NCBI GenBank assembly: GCA_009829735.1
Contig: CM020620.1
Coordinates: 17,070,354-17,134,353 of the forward strand
Source: Pyropia yezoensis
Lineage: Eukaryota > Rhodophyta > Bangiophyceae > Bangiales > Bangiaceae
DNA length: 64,000 bases
Direction: 5' to 3'
A model generated the notes under the pieces. That model made no database searches, was not told the DNA's origin, and saw only the letters and a list, made by a program, of their open reading frames with translations. Both the position numbers and the translations under genes were made by a program. Every line of letters begins with the position of its first letter. Positions within the stretch are counted from its first letter, which is position 1. Below are positions 20,918 through 31,404 of the stretch, in pieces.

Positions 20918-21280
20918 TGTAGCACAATAGGAATCCGTCGCACGTCCACTCTCAGGGAACACTCACCAAGGGGGATCGGCACCAACGTCACCGGGAGGCC
21001 AAGGTTGCTGTCCTTGGAGCGCAAGCCACGGGACCAAGATGGGAGCCCAAATGGGAGGGGTTTGTTGTTCTACCTTGGCCGGCGGTGGATTCGCCACCGG
21101 CCCCCTCGTTATAAACCCTCGGAGACACTACTAACTACCCTCCACCCCAAGATGCAAGTCCCTCTGGTCATACGTAACTTATAGATACCGTGACCAGTAC
21201 GGACTCTCAAATTGAAAGTTAAGGATTAGAAGTAGCCCCCCTAATATTAGGGTCACAATACGGACAACCATATTGCTACA
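20918..21280 (-). repeat. LTR of chromovirus 2 (left; 3' LTR)
   Basis: 363 bp, TGTAGC...GCTACA, with the ends forming a 6-bp inverted repeat. No difference was seen by eye from the LTR at 41261-41623, which implies a recent insertion. On the minus strand a TTTATAACGAGG-type sequence could be the TATA region. Confidence 0.92.
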
Positions 21281-21292
21281 TATCCCCCCCTT
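21281..21292 (-). promoter_or_regulatory. Polypurine tract of chromovirus 2
   Basis: On the minus strand AAGGGGGGGATA abuts the 3' LTR. This is the expected primer site for second-strand synthesis and fixes the orientation of the element as minus. Confidence 0.8.
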
Positions 21293-21866
21293 AGATTCGG
21301 CCCGTCCTCGGGTCGAGTTGCATTCGGGTTACCGAATGTAAGTGGGTCGCGTGACTGTTTACCCGTCGGGTGGGGCTTTGCGCCCCGTCGCGACAGACAC
21401 CCCTTTTCGAGGTTGTCCGAGGGGGGTGCCCCCCTTTGTGTGGTACACACACGATCCGTTTTCCGGACCGTTAATTTCCCGATGCGGGTTTTTGTTCACG
21501 ACCCCCCTTTCCGAGGAGTGGTGCAAGCGGATCCGCCACCAGGTGCCTGGTGGTAGGGGGGCCCCTCTCGTGTGGACGATTGAGTGGGGGGCGGGGGCTG
21601 CCCGCGTTGCGTGGGGGCGGTTGGGGGTGACCCCCCTTTGCTTACCCCGTGTGTGGGGGTGGCCCCGTCCCGCCCAGGTGCCTGGGTTGAGCGCGTTCGT
21701 AGCCCCGTGGGGCGCGGGTCGACCCGCGTGTTTGTGGCGCTTCTCGTAGCCGTTTGTGGTCATAAGCGCGGGTGTCCGCGCTTCCCTGGCTCGTCCCGGT
21801 TATCCCACCGTACCGGGTTGTAGCCGTCGACGGCTTGAGGGCGCGGGGGACTCCGCACCCGTTATC

Positions 21867-24314
21867 ATGTCCTATCCCCAGGTGCTTGAAGAGGAGGAAG
21901 ACCTCCTGATCGGGGAGGAGATGGAGGACGACGCGCCTGTCGGTCCCGACGCCGCGCGTTACGGGGTGAGCTCGTCTGACGACGACGGGCCTGCGGTGTC
22001 CGTCCGTCTGTCGGCCGGAGGACTGTCGTCCGTGTGCAGCGGCACGACGGTGCCGTCGGCCGGAGGTCAACCCGGCGGTCAACCGCGCGTGGCGGCTTCT
22101 ACCCCCTCTCTGCCGGCTGCCCGGATGGAGCCTGGTGCCGGTGCCGGCTCACCGAAGGTACCTCAAGATGGTCCGCCCTGCGGCGGAGGTGGCGACCCGC
22201 AGCCGACTCCGGCTGGTCAAGGTGGTCCGGGTGTCCGGGCGGTGACTCCTCGAGGCGGTCCCGACGTTGACGCGGGTGGTGGTGGCGGTGCGACACCCGG
22301 TGCGGCGGGTCAAGACGGTGCGGGTGTCCGCACGGCCGGGGCTCCGGCTCCGGAGGCTGTCCAAGTGCCTTCCCCTTCCGAGGCGGGGGCTACGCCGACG
22401 GGTGGTGCCGGCGCCGGTGCCGTACCTGCGGTGCCGCGGGCGTCGAGCGGTCAAGACGCTCCTTCTCCCATGGCGGTTGACACCGGGAGTTACTCCGGGC
22501 GGGCGCCCGCCCTTCTTCTTCCTCCTCGGCCTCGTCCATCTCCGACGTCGGCCCCTCTGCCGGTGGTGCGTCCCCCGGCGCCCCCGATTCTTCCTGGTCC
22601 TGCCCGGGTTGCCCCGTTGGGTGGCGGCGTCGCCGTGGCGGCGGGTCAACCCGCCATGTCGGTGTCCGACTTGGTGGCTCGGGTTCGAGGCCTCACGGTG
22701 CAAGAGTCGATGGAGTCCGATGGGCGTATGCGGGTGGACTTCCACCTGGTGCATCCCCGTGGAGAATCCTCCCGGCGCGTCAAGGTGGACCCGTGCTGGG
22801 AGCGGGAGTTGGTGCGGCTGGTCAACCAGCCGAACGCGGTCCGGGTGGAACACCATTGGATCCTGAGTCAGCCGGACGACCGGCATGCGCAGCTCTGGCG
22901 CACCCGGGTGGGACGGGGTGAGGTCTACCTCGACCCCAACTTCGGGGTCTGCGACTTGATTGCCCCCGCGTTGCCGCGGGAGATTGACTACCCGGCTAGT
23001 GCTCGGGGGATTGCGGCGGCGGCGGAGCCGGTTGCGTTTGGGGAGACGGTGAGCCGTACCGGTCGGTATCCCGACTTTGACTACTACCCGGGGGTACCCC
23101 CGTATCTGTCGTTGACGGCTCCCTACCCGCCCATGGCGGGGTTGAAGTCGGCGTCGAGTTGGCGACGTAACCATGGTGTCATGGCGGATGCGTTCCGCAC
23201 GGATATAACGTGTGCGTTGCAGACCGGCAACGGTCGTGCTCCGGTATACACTCCCGTGCGCCCGCCGCTATGGCAGGAGGGGTGGGAACCCGCCCCTGCT
23301 TTCCGGTTTGACACCGGCTCCTGTCTTCGCTACTTCGGGAGTGTGTTGGCCTCGCGACCGGTCCACCCGTTGCAGGGTACCTTCACCCTTGAGGTTACCC
23401 TCGGGCAGGCTTCATCCTTCTTGCTGTCCGTCCGCCGGCAGGGTCGTCTGTTTCATCTTCCGACGGGTGTCCGTCGGCACATCGCGCAGTTGGGCGTGGA
23501 TCTGATAGCTGCCAAGACCGGGTTGGCCCGGGAGTTCGAAGCCCTGCTGGCTGTTCACGATGCCGTGAACTGGGCTGGGGTGTTGGCCCTTCCCCCGTAC
23601 CGGGACCCGCAGGCTGGGGCTTCCCCCTTGCCTCGTCACTCGTTGCGTGTCCGGCGTACTCAGCCGGGTGAGCCTAGTTGCCATGGGTGGGCGTCCACCG
23701 AGGCCGTTCCTGACCTGGGTATTCCCATGGTTATCCATGACCCTCTTCAGGTCCTTGCTCCGTGGTTCGGTAACCCGATGCCGGCGGCGGTTGGCCGTCG
23801 TCCCCGAGAGTGGGGCTCTGTGGGTGGGGAGCGTGAGGTGTCCCGTCGTCGGGCGGAGTACCGCCGTGGTTACGGTGGAGCCCCTTCGGTAGGGTCCTAC
23901 CGGGCCTCGTATCAGGTGCCACCGGCTCCGGTGGTAGCCGTGTCGGCTCCTGTGGCTCCTCTGGCTGCGCCAGTGTCACCTCCCGCCCCTGTCCTACATG
24001 ACGGGGGTCCCCGTCTCTGGTATGAAGGCGTTGACGCCCTTGTTACCCGCGCAATGCGTGGGGGTCTCTCTGTTAGCTGGGGGGATATCCCCCCAGGTGC
24101 TGCGCTGGTTGGGTCAGCGCGTTGCTTCGGTGGCGTGCTGGACCGCCTCCAGAAAGCTCTGGAGGACGTGGAGGCTGGCCGCAGCACCCTCGTCCAGCTA
24201 TGCACCGAGGTAACTCGGGTGGTCGACCGTCGTGACGTTGCCGACCGGTGGAGCACGGAGGTCTACGCGCTTACGCGTGAGTGGCCTCCCTCGGGCAGTG
24301 GGTCTACCCACTGA
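21867..24314 (+). CDS. Antisense accessory ORF of chromovirus 2 (815 residues)
   Basis: Plus strand, inside a minus-strand element, between the 3' LTR and the end of pol. The ATG at 21867 was chosen because the residues before it look untranslated and an acidic N-terminus begins there (EEEEDLLIGEEMEDD). Residues about 45-290 are Gly/Ala/Pro-rich. About 295-620 looks globular, with well-spaced charged and aromatic residues (VKVDPCWERELVRLV, GEVYLDPNFGVCDLIAP). The C-terminus is helical (RLQKALEDVEAGRSTLVQL). No zinc finger, membrane helix, protease or polymerase motif is seen. The equivalent frame at 32440-34172 is shifted by one-base indels. Antisense ORFs at this position are known in some plant Ty3/Gypsy lineages; homology to those was not tested. 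Function unknown. Confidence 0.7.
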   Translation: MSYPQVLEEEEDLLIGEEMEDDAPVGPDAARYGVSSSDDDGPAVSVRLSAGGLSSVCSGTTVPSAGGQPGGQPRVAASTPSLPAARMEPGAGAGSPKVPQDGPPCGGGGDPQPTPAGQGGPGVRAVTPRGGPDVDAGGGGGATPGAAGQDGAGVRTAGAPAPEAVQVPSPSEAGATPTGGAGAGAVPAVPRASSGQDAPSPMAVDTGSYSGRAPALLLPPRPRPSPTSAPLPVVRPPAPPILPGPARVAPLGGGVAVAAGQPAMSVSDLVARVRGLTVQESMESDGRMRVDFHLVHPRGESSRRVKVDPCWERELVRLVNQPNAVRVEHHWILSQPDDRHAQLWRTRVGRGEVYLDPNFGVCDLIAPALPREIDYPASARGIAAAAEPVAFGETVSRTGRYPDFDYYPGVPPYLSLTAPYPPMAGLKSASSWRRNHGVMADAFRTDITCALQTGNGRAPVYTPVRPPLWQEGWEPAPAFRFDTGSCLRYFGSVLASRPVHPLQGTFTLEVTLGQASSFLLSVRRQGRLFHLPTGVRRHIAQLGVDLIAAKTGLAREFEALLAVHDAVNWAGVLALPPYRDPQAGASPLPRHSLRVRRTQPGEPSCHGWASTEAVPDLGIPMVIHDPLQVLAPWFGNPMPAAVGRRPREWGSVGGEREVSRRRAEYRRGYGGAPSVGSYRASYQVPPAPVVAVSAPVAPLAAPVSPPAPVLHDGGPRLWYEGVDALVTRAMRGGLSVSWGDIPPGAALVGSARCFGGVLDRLQKALEDVEAGRSTLVQLCTEVTRVVDRRDVADRWSTEVYALTREWPPSGSGSTH

Positions 24315-24628
24315 GGAGTGCTATTGTTTGTGCGGGAGAGGGCCCCGGCAACCCTTATGGTAGCCGGGTAGTAGTGAGTATAAACTCATCCCCCGCTGGG
24401 GGCATTGCTTGCCTCTGTTTGCTGCCCTGGGGAGTACCCCTTCTGGCTCAGTGGTGCCTTGCCTCCCGCCCAACTTCTTCCGGTTGGTTCATGCTTGGGG
24501 AGGTTATCCTCCCTCACTTTGTGTCTTGGCTTGAGGAGGTCATTCTCCCGTGTAAGCTCCCTAGTTACTTCGATATTATCGGAGTTAGCCTTTACCTTTA
24601 AGTTAACTTATTAAGGTTCAGGTTTTTA
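24315..24628 (+). other. Spacer between the antisense ORF and the palindrome array
   Basis: No credible ORF. Contains a short inverted repeat (CCCCCGCTGGGGG, near 24388-24401). It should hold the 3' ends of one or both convergent transcripts. Confidence 0.5.
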
Positions 24629-24738
24629 CTTAGTTACCTAAGCTTAGCTCTACTTAGTTACCTAAGCTTGGTTCGACTTAGAAACCTAAGCGTGGTTCGA
24701 CTTAGAAACCTAAGTCTGATTTGACTTAGAAACCTAAG
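24629..24738. repeat. Five palindromes CTTAG-N4-CTAAG at exact 24-bp spacing
   Basis: CTTAGTTACCTAAG at 24629 and 24653, and CTTAGAAACCTAAG at 24677, 24701 and 24725; a degenerate sixth CTTAG is at 24764. The array sits between the convergent ends of the antisense ORF (24314) and pol (24819). The palindromes read the same from both strands, fitting either a two-way terminator or an array of sites for a dimeric protein. Confidence 0.85.
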
Positions 24739-24818
24739 TCTGCCGTAACCATGTCACACCCTACTTAGTAGGTATAAGCCTCACCCCCCAACAGCCGAAG
24801 TCGGTGTCGGTTGGGTTG

Positions 24819-27800
24819 TTACATTAGGCGTCGTCGCCTCATGTACGGCATGAGGAGTTGGCGGGGTATATTCGCCGCCTGTTCCCAGGTGGGTGAGTCG
24901 TATCCGACCCACATAACCTTGACGTACCAGGGTCCTGGTATGTCCGGGTCGGTGTGTCCGACCACGCTCTCTACTTGGTATGGAATCCCATCCGGTCCCA
25001 CCGGGTCATCTGACCGGTGGGTTGTAAGAGCTTCATGTAGCAACCCAGCCGGTACCGGCTGAGGCTGTTCCGGCATCGGAGCAGGTGTGACGTCATTCAT
25101 GCTGATGCGTTGAATCTCCGTATCGGAGTGTAAGATAACAGAGTGGTTATCTCTGTGGAGGATCTGGTACGGTCCCTTGACCGGTTGCATAAGCTTGTTC
25201 CCTCGGAACTTCTGGTGTCTGATATAGACCCAGTCACCTGTTACCAGGGTTGCGTTGCGCACCCGTAGTCGGGCGTCGAAGTTCTTCTTGTATCGAAGTT
25301 GTGTTCTGTCAAGGGCACCCTTGAGCTTAGGAATCATCCACGATAGCTTGGCCAACCAAGCTAGGTGGATGCGTTCGGCGGGTCGGCCCTTCGGTGTATC
25401 ATACCGAGTGCACCTGCCGGGCGGCAGCGTCAGGTTACCGACGCCTAGTGGCATGACCCATTCCAGTGGGGCGATGTTGGTACTCCGATGTGGCCTGGCA
25501 TTGTATGCCAGGGTGAGTACGGACAGAAGCCTGTCCCAAGTGTTCGTGTGCTCTGCCACGTAGCACTGTAGCATCTTGACGATGGTGCGGTTGAACCGCT
25601 CCACCTGCCCGTTGGACTGCGGGTGGTAGTCGGATGCCCGACGTGGTTCGATACCGAACATGCCCAGGACCTTAGTGCAGAATGCCGACGTAAGGTTTGC
25701 TCCGTTATCGGAGAGGAGTTGCTTCATGACTCCGTATGCACTGATCCAGTGGTCAACCACTGCGTTCATAATCGTGTATGCCGTATCATTCGGGATGGCT
25801 GCCGCTCGTGACAGCTTGGTGAATCGGTCAGACATGACCAGGATGTACCTGTTCCCTTCTTCCGTTACCGGAAGTGGCCCGAGTATGTCGATAGCGACTT
25901 GCTCGTTGGGCCCATCGGGTGGGAATAGCTTCATGGCAGACGCCTGCCTATGTAGACTCATGCGGTTACGCGCACAGGGGTGGCATCCCCTTACGTGGTC
26001 GACCACGTCGACGGCCATTGCTGGCCAGTAGAAGAACCTTCGCATTGCTGCGAACATACGTGAACCCCCCGGGTGTCCGGCTGTAGGGTTCTCATGTTCT
26101 CGTTCCATGACGGCTTGCCGTAAGGACACGGGAACCACGACTTGATGTCGTCCATCGGCGGGTGCCCGCCGGAATATGAGTCCGTCTTCGTTCTCGGAGA
26201 AGATGCCGGCCGTACCGGCCAGGAGGTTAGCACGATGACGTCTACAGTCATCGTCGTTGGCCTGTGCCTCGCGGAAGTCCGCGAGGGTCAATGGGCACGC
26301 AAGGTGTGCCATGGTATGGTCAGCCATACCCTGGGTAGCATTACCCACCATGCACACCGGTACCACCGGGATGTCCTCGTCCACCGGGCGGGTATCCCCG
26401 CTCGGGGTGTCGAGTCGAGACAACGCGTCTCCGAGGTGGTGGGTTGACCCAGCCTTATACACCGTGCGGTAGTCGTGCTCGGCCATCTTCAGCCTCCATC
26501 GGGCTAGCCTCCCATGGCTATCGGAATCCTTGTCACCAAGGTTGAGGAGCCATCGTAGGGGTTCGTGGTCGGACCTCACGATGAACCTGGAGCCTTCCAG
26601 GTATGGACGGAGCAGTTGCACTGCCCATATAACTCCGAGGCATTCACGCTCGGTGGCACTATAGTTCCGCTCAGCCGGGTTGAGTGTCCGGCTGAAGTAC
26701 CCTACCGGACGTAGGTCCGGGATAACGTTATCGGTACCGATCAACGTCTCTCCCTGTAACAGGGTGCATCCCACTTGTGTATCACATGCATCGACATCGA
26801 TGACGAAGGTACCCCGTCTATGCGGTAACGCAAGGACGGGTGGGGCTAGTAGGGCTCGCTTCAGCGACTCGAATGCCTCCTCTTCGCTAGGCGAAGGGGG
26901 TTGGAGTACCTTGGGTAAGGTACTGCTCGTAAGAACCGTTAACGGTTTAGCTATCCGAGCGAAGTCCTTGACGAACCGTCGGTATACATTGCACATTCCC
27001 AGGAAGCTCTTGAGCTGCGTCTGGGTGTTAGGGAACCGGGCATCCCGGAGTGCCCGGGTATTGGCTTCGAGTACCCCTAGTTTACCAGGGGTTATCTGGT
27101 GGCCCAGATATTCGACCGTCTGTTGGAAGAAGGCGCACTTCTTCAGACGCAGGGTTACCCCGGCGTTCCTCAAGAGGGTGAGTACCTCGTCAACATGTTG
27201 TACATGGTCATCCATGTTACGCGAGAAGACGATGACGTCATCGAGGTACACTAGGCAGTTACGCCACTTCACCCCCGACAGTATGATGTCGATAGCCCGC
27301 TGGAATGTAGCGGGGGCGTTGGACAATCCGAAGGGCATCCTTAGGAACTCGTACACTCCACTGTGACAGACGAATGCCGTCTTGGGGATATCCTCGTCCG
27401 CCACCGGGATCTGCCAGTATCCGGCGTTGCAGTCGATGGTGGTAAACACCGTAGCCTCCCCCAGGGAGTCGATGCATTCATCCATCCTTGGTAAAGGGTA
27501 TGAGTCCTTCTTGGTAACCAAGTTGAGGCGTCGATAATCGATGCAAAACCGAGGGGTTTGATCCTTCTTCGGCACAATAACGACTGGGGCACCCCATTCC
27601 GACATCGAAGGTCGGATCACCTTAGCTTCACTCATCCTCTTCACTTCTCCATCAACGATCTCTCGTTGCATAGGTCCCGCTCGGTGCGGTTGTAAGCGGG
27701 CGGGTCGTGCGCCTGGTACCAGGTCTATACGATGTTGGGTTGCCCCAATGGTCCCCAAGGCCCCGCCTGTCCACATAACGTCATGCTTTCTTAGCATCCG

Positions 27801-29000
27801 TCGTACCCCTTCGGCTACCGAAGGGGGAAGGTGGTCGAGGTCAGCCTCGGCCAGTGCCTTCAAGGCCTCTTGGTCCTTTGGCGGCAGGTCCGCCGGAGCC
27901 GCCGATGGGTTAGGCTTCCCGTCATCGGGTTGCTGTCGCTCGGTGGTCTCGGCGACCGCCAGTACTTCAAGTGGTTCCACTTGACCTTCCTTATCAGGGG
28001 TAAGGATATCTCCTTCGTAGAGTTCGGCAATCCCGAGGATAGTTCCCTTCGGGAGGGTGACTGCCTTACGGCGGTAGTTCGCCATCACTAGGAGGGACGA
28101 CCCTCCTGCTGGGAGGTCTATGAGACCGTTGGCCATGGTCAACCCATGGCGCTTGTACGTCCGTAGGTTGGACTGGACTCTGCAGATGCCTGCGAGGTCG
28201 CAGTTAACCGGGAGGACTGTCTCTGACAATGGCTCAAAGCGAGTTCGCTTGGCCAACCGAAGTGTCTTCGGCTCGACGCTTGCGTACACCTCAGCCACGT
28301 TAACGTGGCTTCCTTGTAGCGTCAGGTCCCTGACGATAGCCGTGTGTCCTCGCTTCGTCCCGTCGGCTTCTTGAAGCTCGACGGTCCTCCGGCCTGGCCG
28401 GATTGCATCAACGTGAACGTTGATGAAGGTGCACCCCAGTATGCAGGGCACCGATAGCGTTTCACATACCAGGAAGTCAACTTCCGTGGTGAGATCCCCG
28501 ATGGTAACCTGCAGCGACATCGCTGCGGTCGTACGAATGAGTCGACCATTCGCGTCCTTGATGGTGGGTCCCCGAGTCACTCTGACTCGTGGAAGCCACT
28601 TGTCCGGGAGGGTATCCTTCCGGATAAGGTTGGGTCCAGCCCCTGTGTCCAGTACAGGGTAGTACGATCGTGTCGACTGGGGGTCAACCCCCAGTGTGGC
28701 TGATACCTTGAAGTTCTCCAAGGTAAACAACACATGTCCTACACCGATATCCGGTGTAGCTCGGGCATCCTGAACAGGGCCCTTGTCTGGTTCAACGTGA
28801 AGGGGCTTCCCGTCCTCTCCTCCCAACCTCGGAGGTTGGTCATCAATCCCCTGACGCCGTGTCGTCGGGGCCGGAAGGTGTACCCGGGGGTTGATGCGGC
28901 GTCGGCTCAACCGCGCTCTCCGTGGGGCTTTCCCCGCGGTACTCCGGGGTGGCTTGCTTGGGTGACCCCAGCGCCCCCCGGTCATCCTTCCTCTTACTCG
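24819..29000 (-). CDS. pol: Pol polyprotein of chromovirus 2, copy A
   Basis: The frame is open from beyond the frameshift site to TAA at 24819-24821. Retropepsin PVLDTGAGPNLIRKD (near 28640). Reverse transcriptase with FCIDYRRLNLVTKKDSYPLP and LVYLDDVIVFS (near 27240). RNase H with VIDVDACDTQVGCTLL and NYSATERECLGVIWA; the tyrosine lost in chromovirus 1 is present here. Integrase with the HHCC finger ending CHPCARNR and the DDE core (VAIDILGPLP, LLSDNGANLTS, YHPQSNGQVERFNRT). C-terminal chromodomain WYVKVMWVGYDSPTWEQ, ending in an Arg-rich tail. All catalytic motifs are intact. The product should copy element RNA and integrate it, with the chromodomain steering to histone marks. Confidence 0.93.
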   Translation of the reverse strand, partial: RVRGRMTGGRWGHPSKPPRSTAGKAPRRARLSRRRINPRVHLPAPTTRRQGIDDQPPRLGGEDGKPLHVEPDKGPVQDARATPDIGVGHVLFTLENFKVSATLGVDPQSTRSYYPVLDTGAGPNLIRKDTLPDKWLPRVRVTRGPTIKDANGRLIRTTAAMSLQVTIGDLTTEVDFLVCETLSVPCILGCTFINVHVDAIRPGRRTVELQEADGTKRGHTAIVRDLTLQGSHVNVAEVYASVEPKTLRLAKRTRFEPLSETVLPVNCDLAGICRVQSNLRTYKRHGLTMANGLIDLPAGGSSLLVMANYRRKAVTLPKGTILGIAELYEGDILTPDKEGQVEPLEVLAVAETTERQQPDDGKPNPSAAPADLPPKDQEALKALAEADLDHLPPSVAEGVRRMLRKHDVMWTGGALGTIGATQHRIDLVPGARPARLQPHRAGPMQREIVDGEVKRMSEAKVIRPSMSEWGAPVVIVPKKDQTPRFCIDYRRLNLVTKKDSYPLPRMDECIDSLGEATVFTTIDCNAGYWQIPVADEDIPKTAFVCHSGVYEFLRMPFGLSNAPATFQRAIDIILSGVKWRNCLVYLDDVIVFSRNMDDHVQHVDEVLTLLRNAGVTLRLKKCAFFQQTVEYLGHQITPGKLGVLEANTRALRDARFPNTQTQLKSFLGMCNVYRRFVKDFARIAKPLTVLTSSTLPKVLQPPSPSEEEAFESLKRALLAPPVLALPHRRGTFVIDVDACDTQVGCTLLQGETLIGTDNVIPDLRPVGYFSRTLNPAERNYSATERECLGVIWAVQLLRPYLEGSRFIVRSDHEPLRWLLNLGDKDSDSHGRLARWRLKMAEHDYRTVYKAGSTHHLGDALSRLDTPSGDTRPVDEDIPVVPVCMVGNATQGMADHTMAHLACPLTLADFREAQANDDDCRRHRANLLAGTAGIFSENEDGLIFRRAPADGRHQVVVPVSLRQAVMEREHENPTAGHPGGSRMFAAMRRFFYWPAMAVDVVDHVRGCHPCARNRMSLHRQASAMKLFPPDGPNEQVAIDILGPLPVTEEGNRYILVMSDRFTKLSRAAAIPNDTAYTIMNAVVDHWISAYGVMKQLLSDNGANLTSAFCTKVLGMFGIEPRRASDYHPQSNGQVERFNRTIVKMLQCYVAEHTNTWDRLLSVLTLAYNARPHRSTNIAPLEWVMPLGVGNLTLPPGRCTRYDTPKGRPAERIHLAWLAKLSWMIPKLKGALDRTQLRYKKNFDARLRVRNATLVTGDWVYIRHQKFRGNKLMQPVKGPYQILHRDNHSVILHSDTEIQRISMNDVTPAPMPEQPQPVPAGLLHEALTTHRSDDPVGPDGIPYQVESVVGHTDPDIPGPWYVKVMWVGYDSPTWEQAANIPRQLLMPYMRRRRLM

Positions 29001-31186
29001 TTTCCCGCCCTTGGTAGGGTGCTGTCCGCCGGGACATCCGGCTGAGGAGGTGCCCCCTCGACGGCCAGTACTCCACCTGGAGCTGGCTTCCTCCCCGGTG
29101 CGGGTCCGGGTGCTCGGGGGGATACCCCCCGGTGGATGCCTTGCGTTGCGCCGCTGCCCGCCGAGACTCCTCGGGGATGAGTGGGCAGGAAAACACCCAG
29201 TGCTGGGGATCCCCACACAACATACATCCGGACGTGCCGGTCCCCCCTTGAGGTCGCATCGGGGTAGCCCCGTAGCTACGGTTGCCTCCCTCGGGCGCCC
29301 GAGTGCCTGCTCCCTGGTAGGCCTTGGGTCCTTGGGTCAACCGGAACATGGACTCCCCCAACCGGTTGGGTCGGCCCGCAATCTGCGGGGGTGCCTCCGT
29401 GCGCACCGCCCATGTTGGCAAGGGTTGGTGAGGGTTACCCGTCACCGGGAGTACCCCGTAGTCCGCACATACGGGACGCGCCGTCCCGTTCCTTCGTTGA
29501 CCTGGAACTGGGTTCCAGCCGGGGCGATGTACGCTACCGTACCATGTTCATCAATCACCGGCGTCGCCGGTAGCAACAGGTGGCCCTGTTGGTCGACTAG
29601 AGGGTCACCCTCACCAATAGGGGTATGTTCGGTCGCCACCAGTACTGGTGCGGCCTTACGTTCCACCTTCTCTTGCCTCGGTACCGGGGGTAAGACTGGG
29701 CTTGCCTCCCTCCACCCTTGGGCTTCGGGGCCAAGGCACACTCCGGGTGTAGAACCCGGTAGGCGTCCCCTAGGGACTTGCACATATGCATCAGTCGACT
29801 GAAGTTCGTCCGGGCCGTATTGGCTCCCCGTGCGGATATCCGCACGTAGTTGGGTACTCCTGCGAACAGGATGGCCCGTAGCTCCCCTTCTCCGAGGAGC
29901 TTCCCCAGCTCGTAGTCCGAGCTCTTGGATCCGGCGTCCAAACATCTCCTCATCCTCCCAGGACTGGGGCGGTGGCAGTGCGAAGGGGCCCGATAGTGGT
30001 CCTCGCACTTGTCCTCACTGAGGTAGCTGCTCAGCAGCTCCTTCAATATCCCACGGTAATCCATGGGGGTGGCCGCGACCCTCATTCCCGGCATCGGGGA
30101 TGCCTGGCGAAGAATGCCTCGCACCCGTTCATCAACAAAGAACGGGAGGATCTCCAGGGCCAGCCCCTCGTTAACGAGCGCCTTGTCTGCGGCTGCCTTG
30201 AAGCTAGTCAAGAAGCCGATGACTGCCAACGGGCGTCCGTTCGGCCCCCGAACATAGGGACTCCCTTCATAAGGGTCTGCATAGAGCGGATCGCCCGATG
30301 CGACGTATTACGCATCGATTCCGATACGGTGGTAGAGCGGTCCTCCAAACGATAACGTTCCGGAGTAAGAACCGACCGGAAGACCTCGTTGACGATCTCC
30401 GTGTCAGCGTCCTGGATATCCAGTCGCTTAGCCAGTTTGATGAGCGAACTCATCGGACTCCATCCGCCTTCAGTAGGCTCGCAGTTACCTGCGCGGTCAT
30501 AGCTTCCACCACTGAAGATGGTACTTCAGGCGTCGGCACCTCGGGAACCCGAGTTGCTTGGCCTCCTTCGTCGTGGGGGTACTGCGAGAGGGTACCTCCT
30601 CCCCAATAACCGACTCTCCCCCGGCGTACGTATCCGCCGGGTCGTGTCCGCGGAGTCCGCTTCGGGTGCTCCGAGCGTATCGCTCCGTGTGACTCCGTTC
30701 CAACTCTGCCGACGAGTCGGACCCATACCCCATTGTGTCCGGGGGTTGTCCAGGAGTAGCAACACCGGGGTTGACCCTGGTGGACTCCGAAAGTAGTCCG
30801 GCCGGTTCGAACCGTACCGGTGTGGGAGGAACACGACGGGGTCCCGTCGTGTGCCGTGTTGACATCAACACTGCCATTGCGTCCTCCGTCCGATCTTGAC
30901 GGGCGTCGAGCCCGGAAAACCGGGCCTCGATGCGGGCCAATGATGCCATCAGGGAATCCCCTGGTGAAGGAGGCGGCGGAGTGAGGTCGGTCGACGACAG
31001 TTGAGGCGGGCCCCCGCCTCCTGCCGTCCGAGCCGTGCCAAACGTCGATCCGGCACCGGAAAGCATTGGCGTCTCAATGTTATCGATCGGGTTCCCGATC
31101 CCGGTTCCCGTAGTCACCTCCGGGGTCGGCGTCGACGCCGATCCGTCATCTTGAACGTTCCCCGTCTCCTGGGTAGACATGGTCAC
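28994..31186 (-). pseudogene. gag: Gag of chromovirus 2, copy A, broken by many one-base indels
   Basis: Nearly identical in DNA to the intact gag at 38852-41041, but at least eight single-base length differences, mostly in homopolymers (near 29116, 29686, 29708, 29926, 29963, 30250, 30440, 30470), scatter it over several frames. The zinc-knuckle-like CMLCGDPQHWVFSC remains. The errors cluster toward the contig end at 31939, so low-coverage consensus error is at least as likely as true decay. Confidence 0.85.
29000..29006 (-). promoter_or_regulatory. -1 frameshift heptamer G-GGA-AAC, copy A
   Basis: Same sequence as at 38858-38864, followed by GAG TAA. Because of a one-base homopolymer difference upstream (six G at 29116-29121 against seven at 38974-38980), the gag frame of copy A passes this site out of register. 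Confidence 0.65.
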
Positions 31187-31384
31187 AATCAGTCAACCGA
31201 CGTAACGACCACCACGAATAAGAGAGCGAGGGGGTAGATTGGGAGAGTAACAGTAGATCACAGTCAAAGGTAAAAGCTCAACACAATCGATCAGGTCGCA
31301 ACACCACGAGTACAAGAAAAGGACCGGATCCCTATCCGTGTGCCAGGTCCGAAGACGGCGTCACCACAAGGGTGACGGAAACCC

Positions 31385-31404
31385 GTCCCCTGCTGCTCCA
31401 CCAA
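31385..31404 (-). promoter_or_regulatory. Primer-binding site of chromovirus 2, copy A
   Basis: Minus strand, one base after the LTR: TGGTGGAGCAGCAGGGGA. Identical core and spacing to chromovirus 1. Confidence 0.8.

Noticed and set aside
21756..21866. 37-codon N-terminal extension of the antisense ORF
   Set aside because: It begins with a non-protein-like Ser/Arg/Gly stretch, and the acidic N-terminus starts at the ATG at 21867; the extension cannot be excluded.
26680..27366. 228-codon plus-strand ORF inside pol (also 36538-37224)
   Set aside because: It is the complement of the conserved reverse transcriptase/RNase H region of pol; its openness follows from codon bias in the pol frame.
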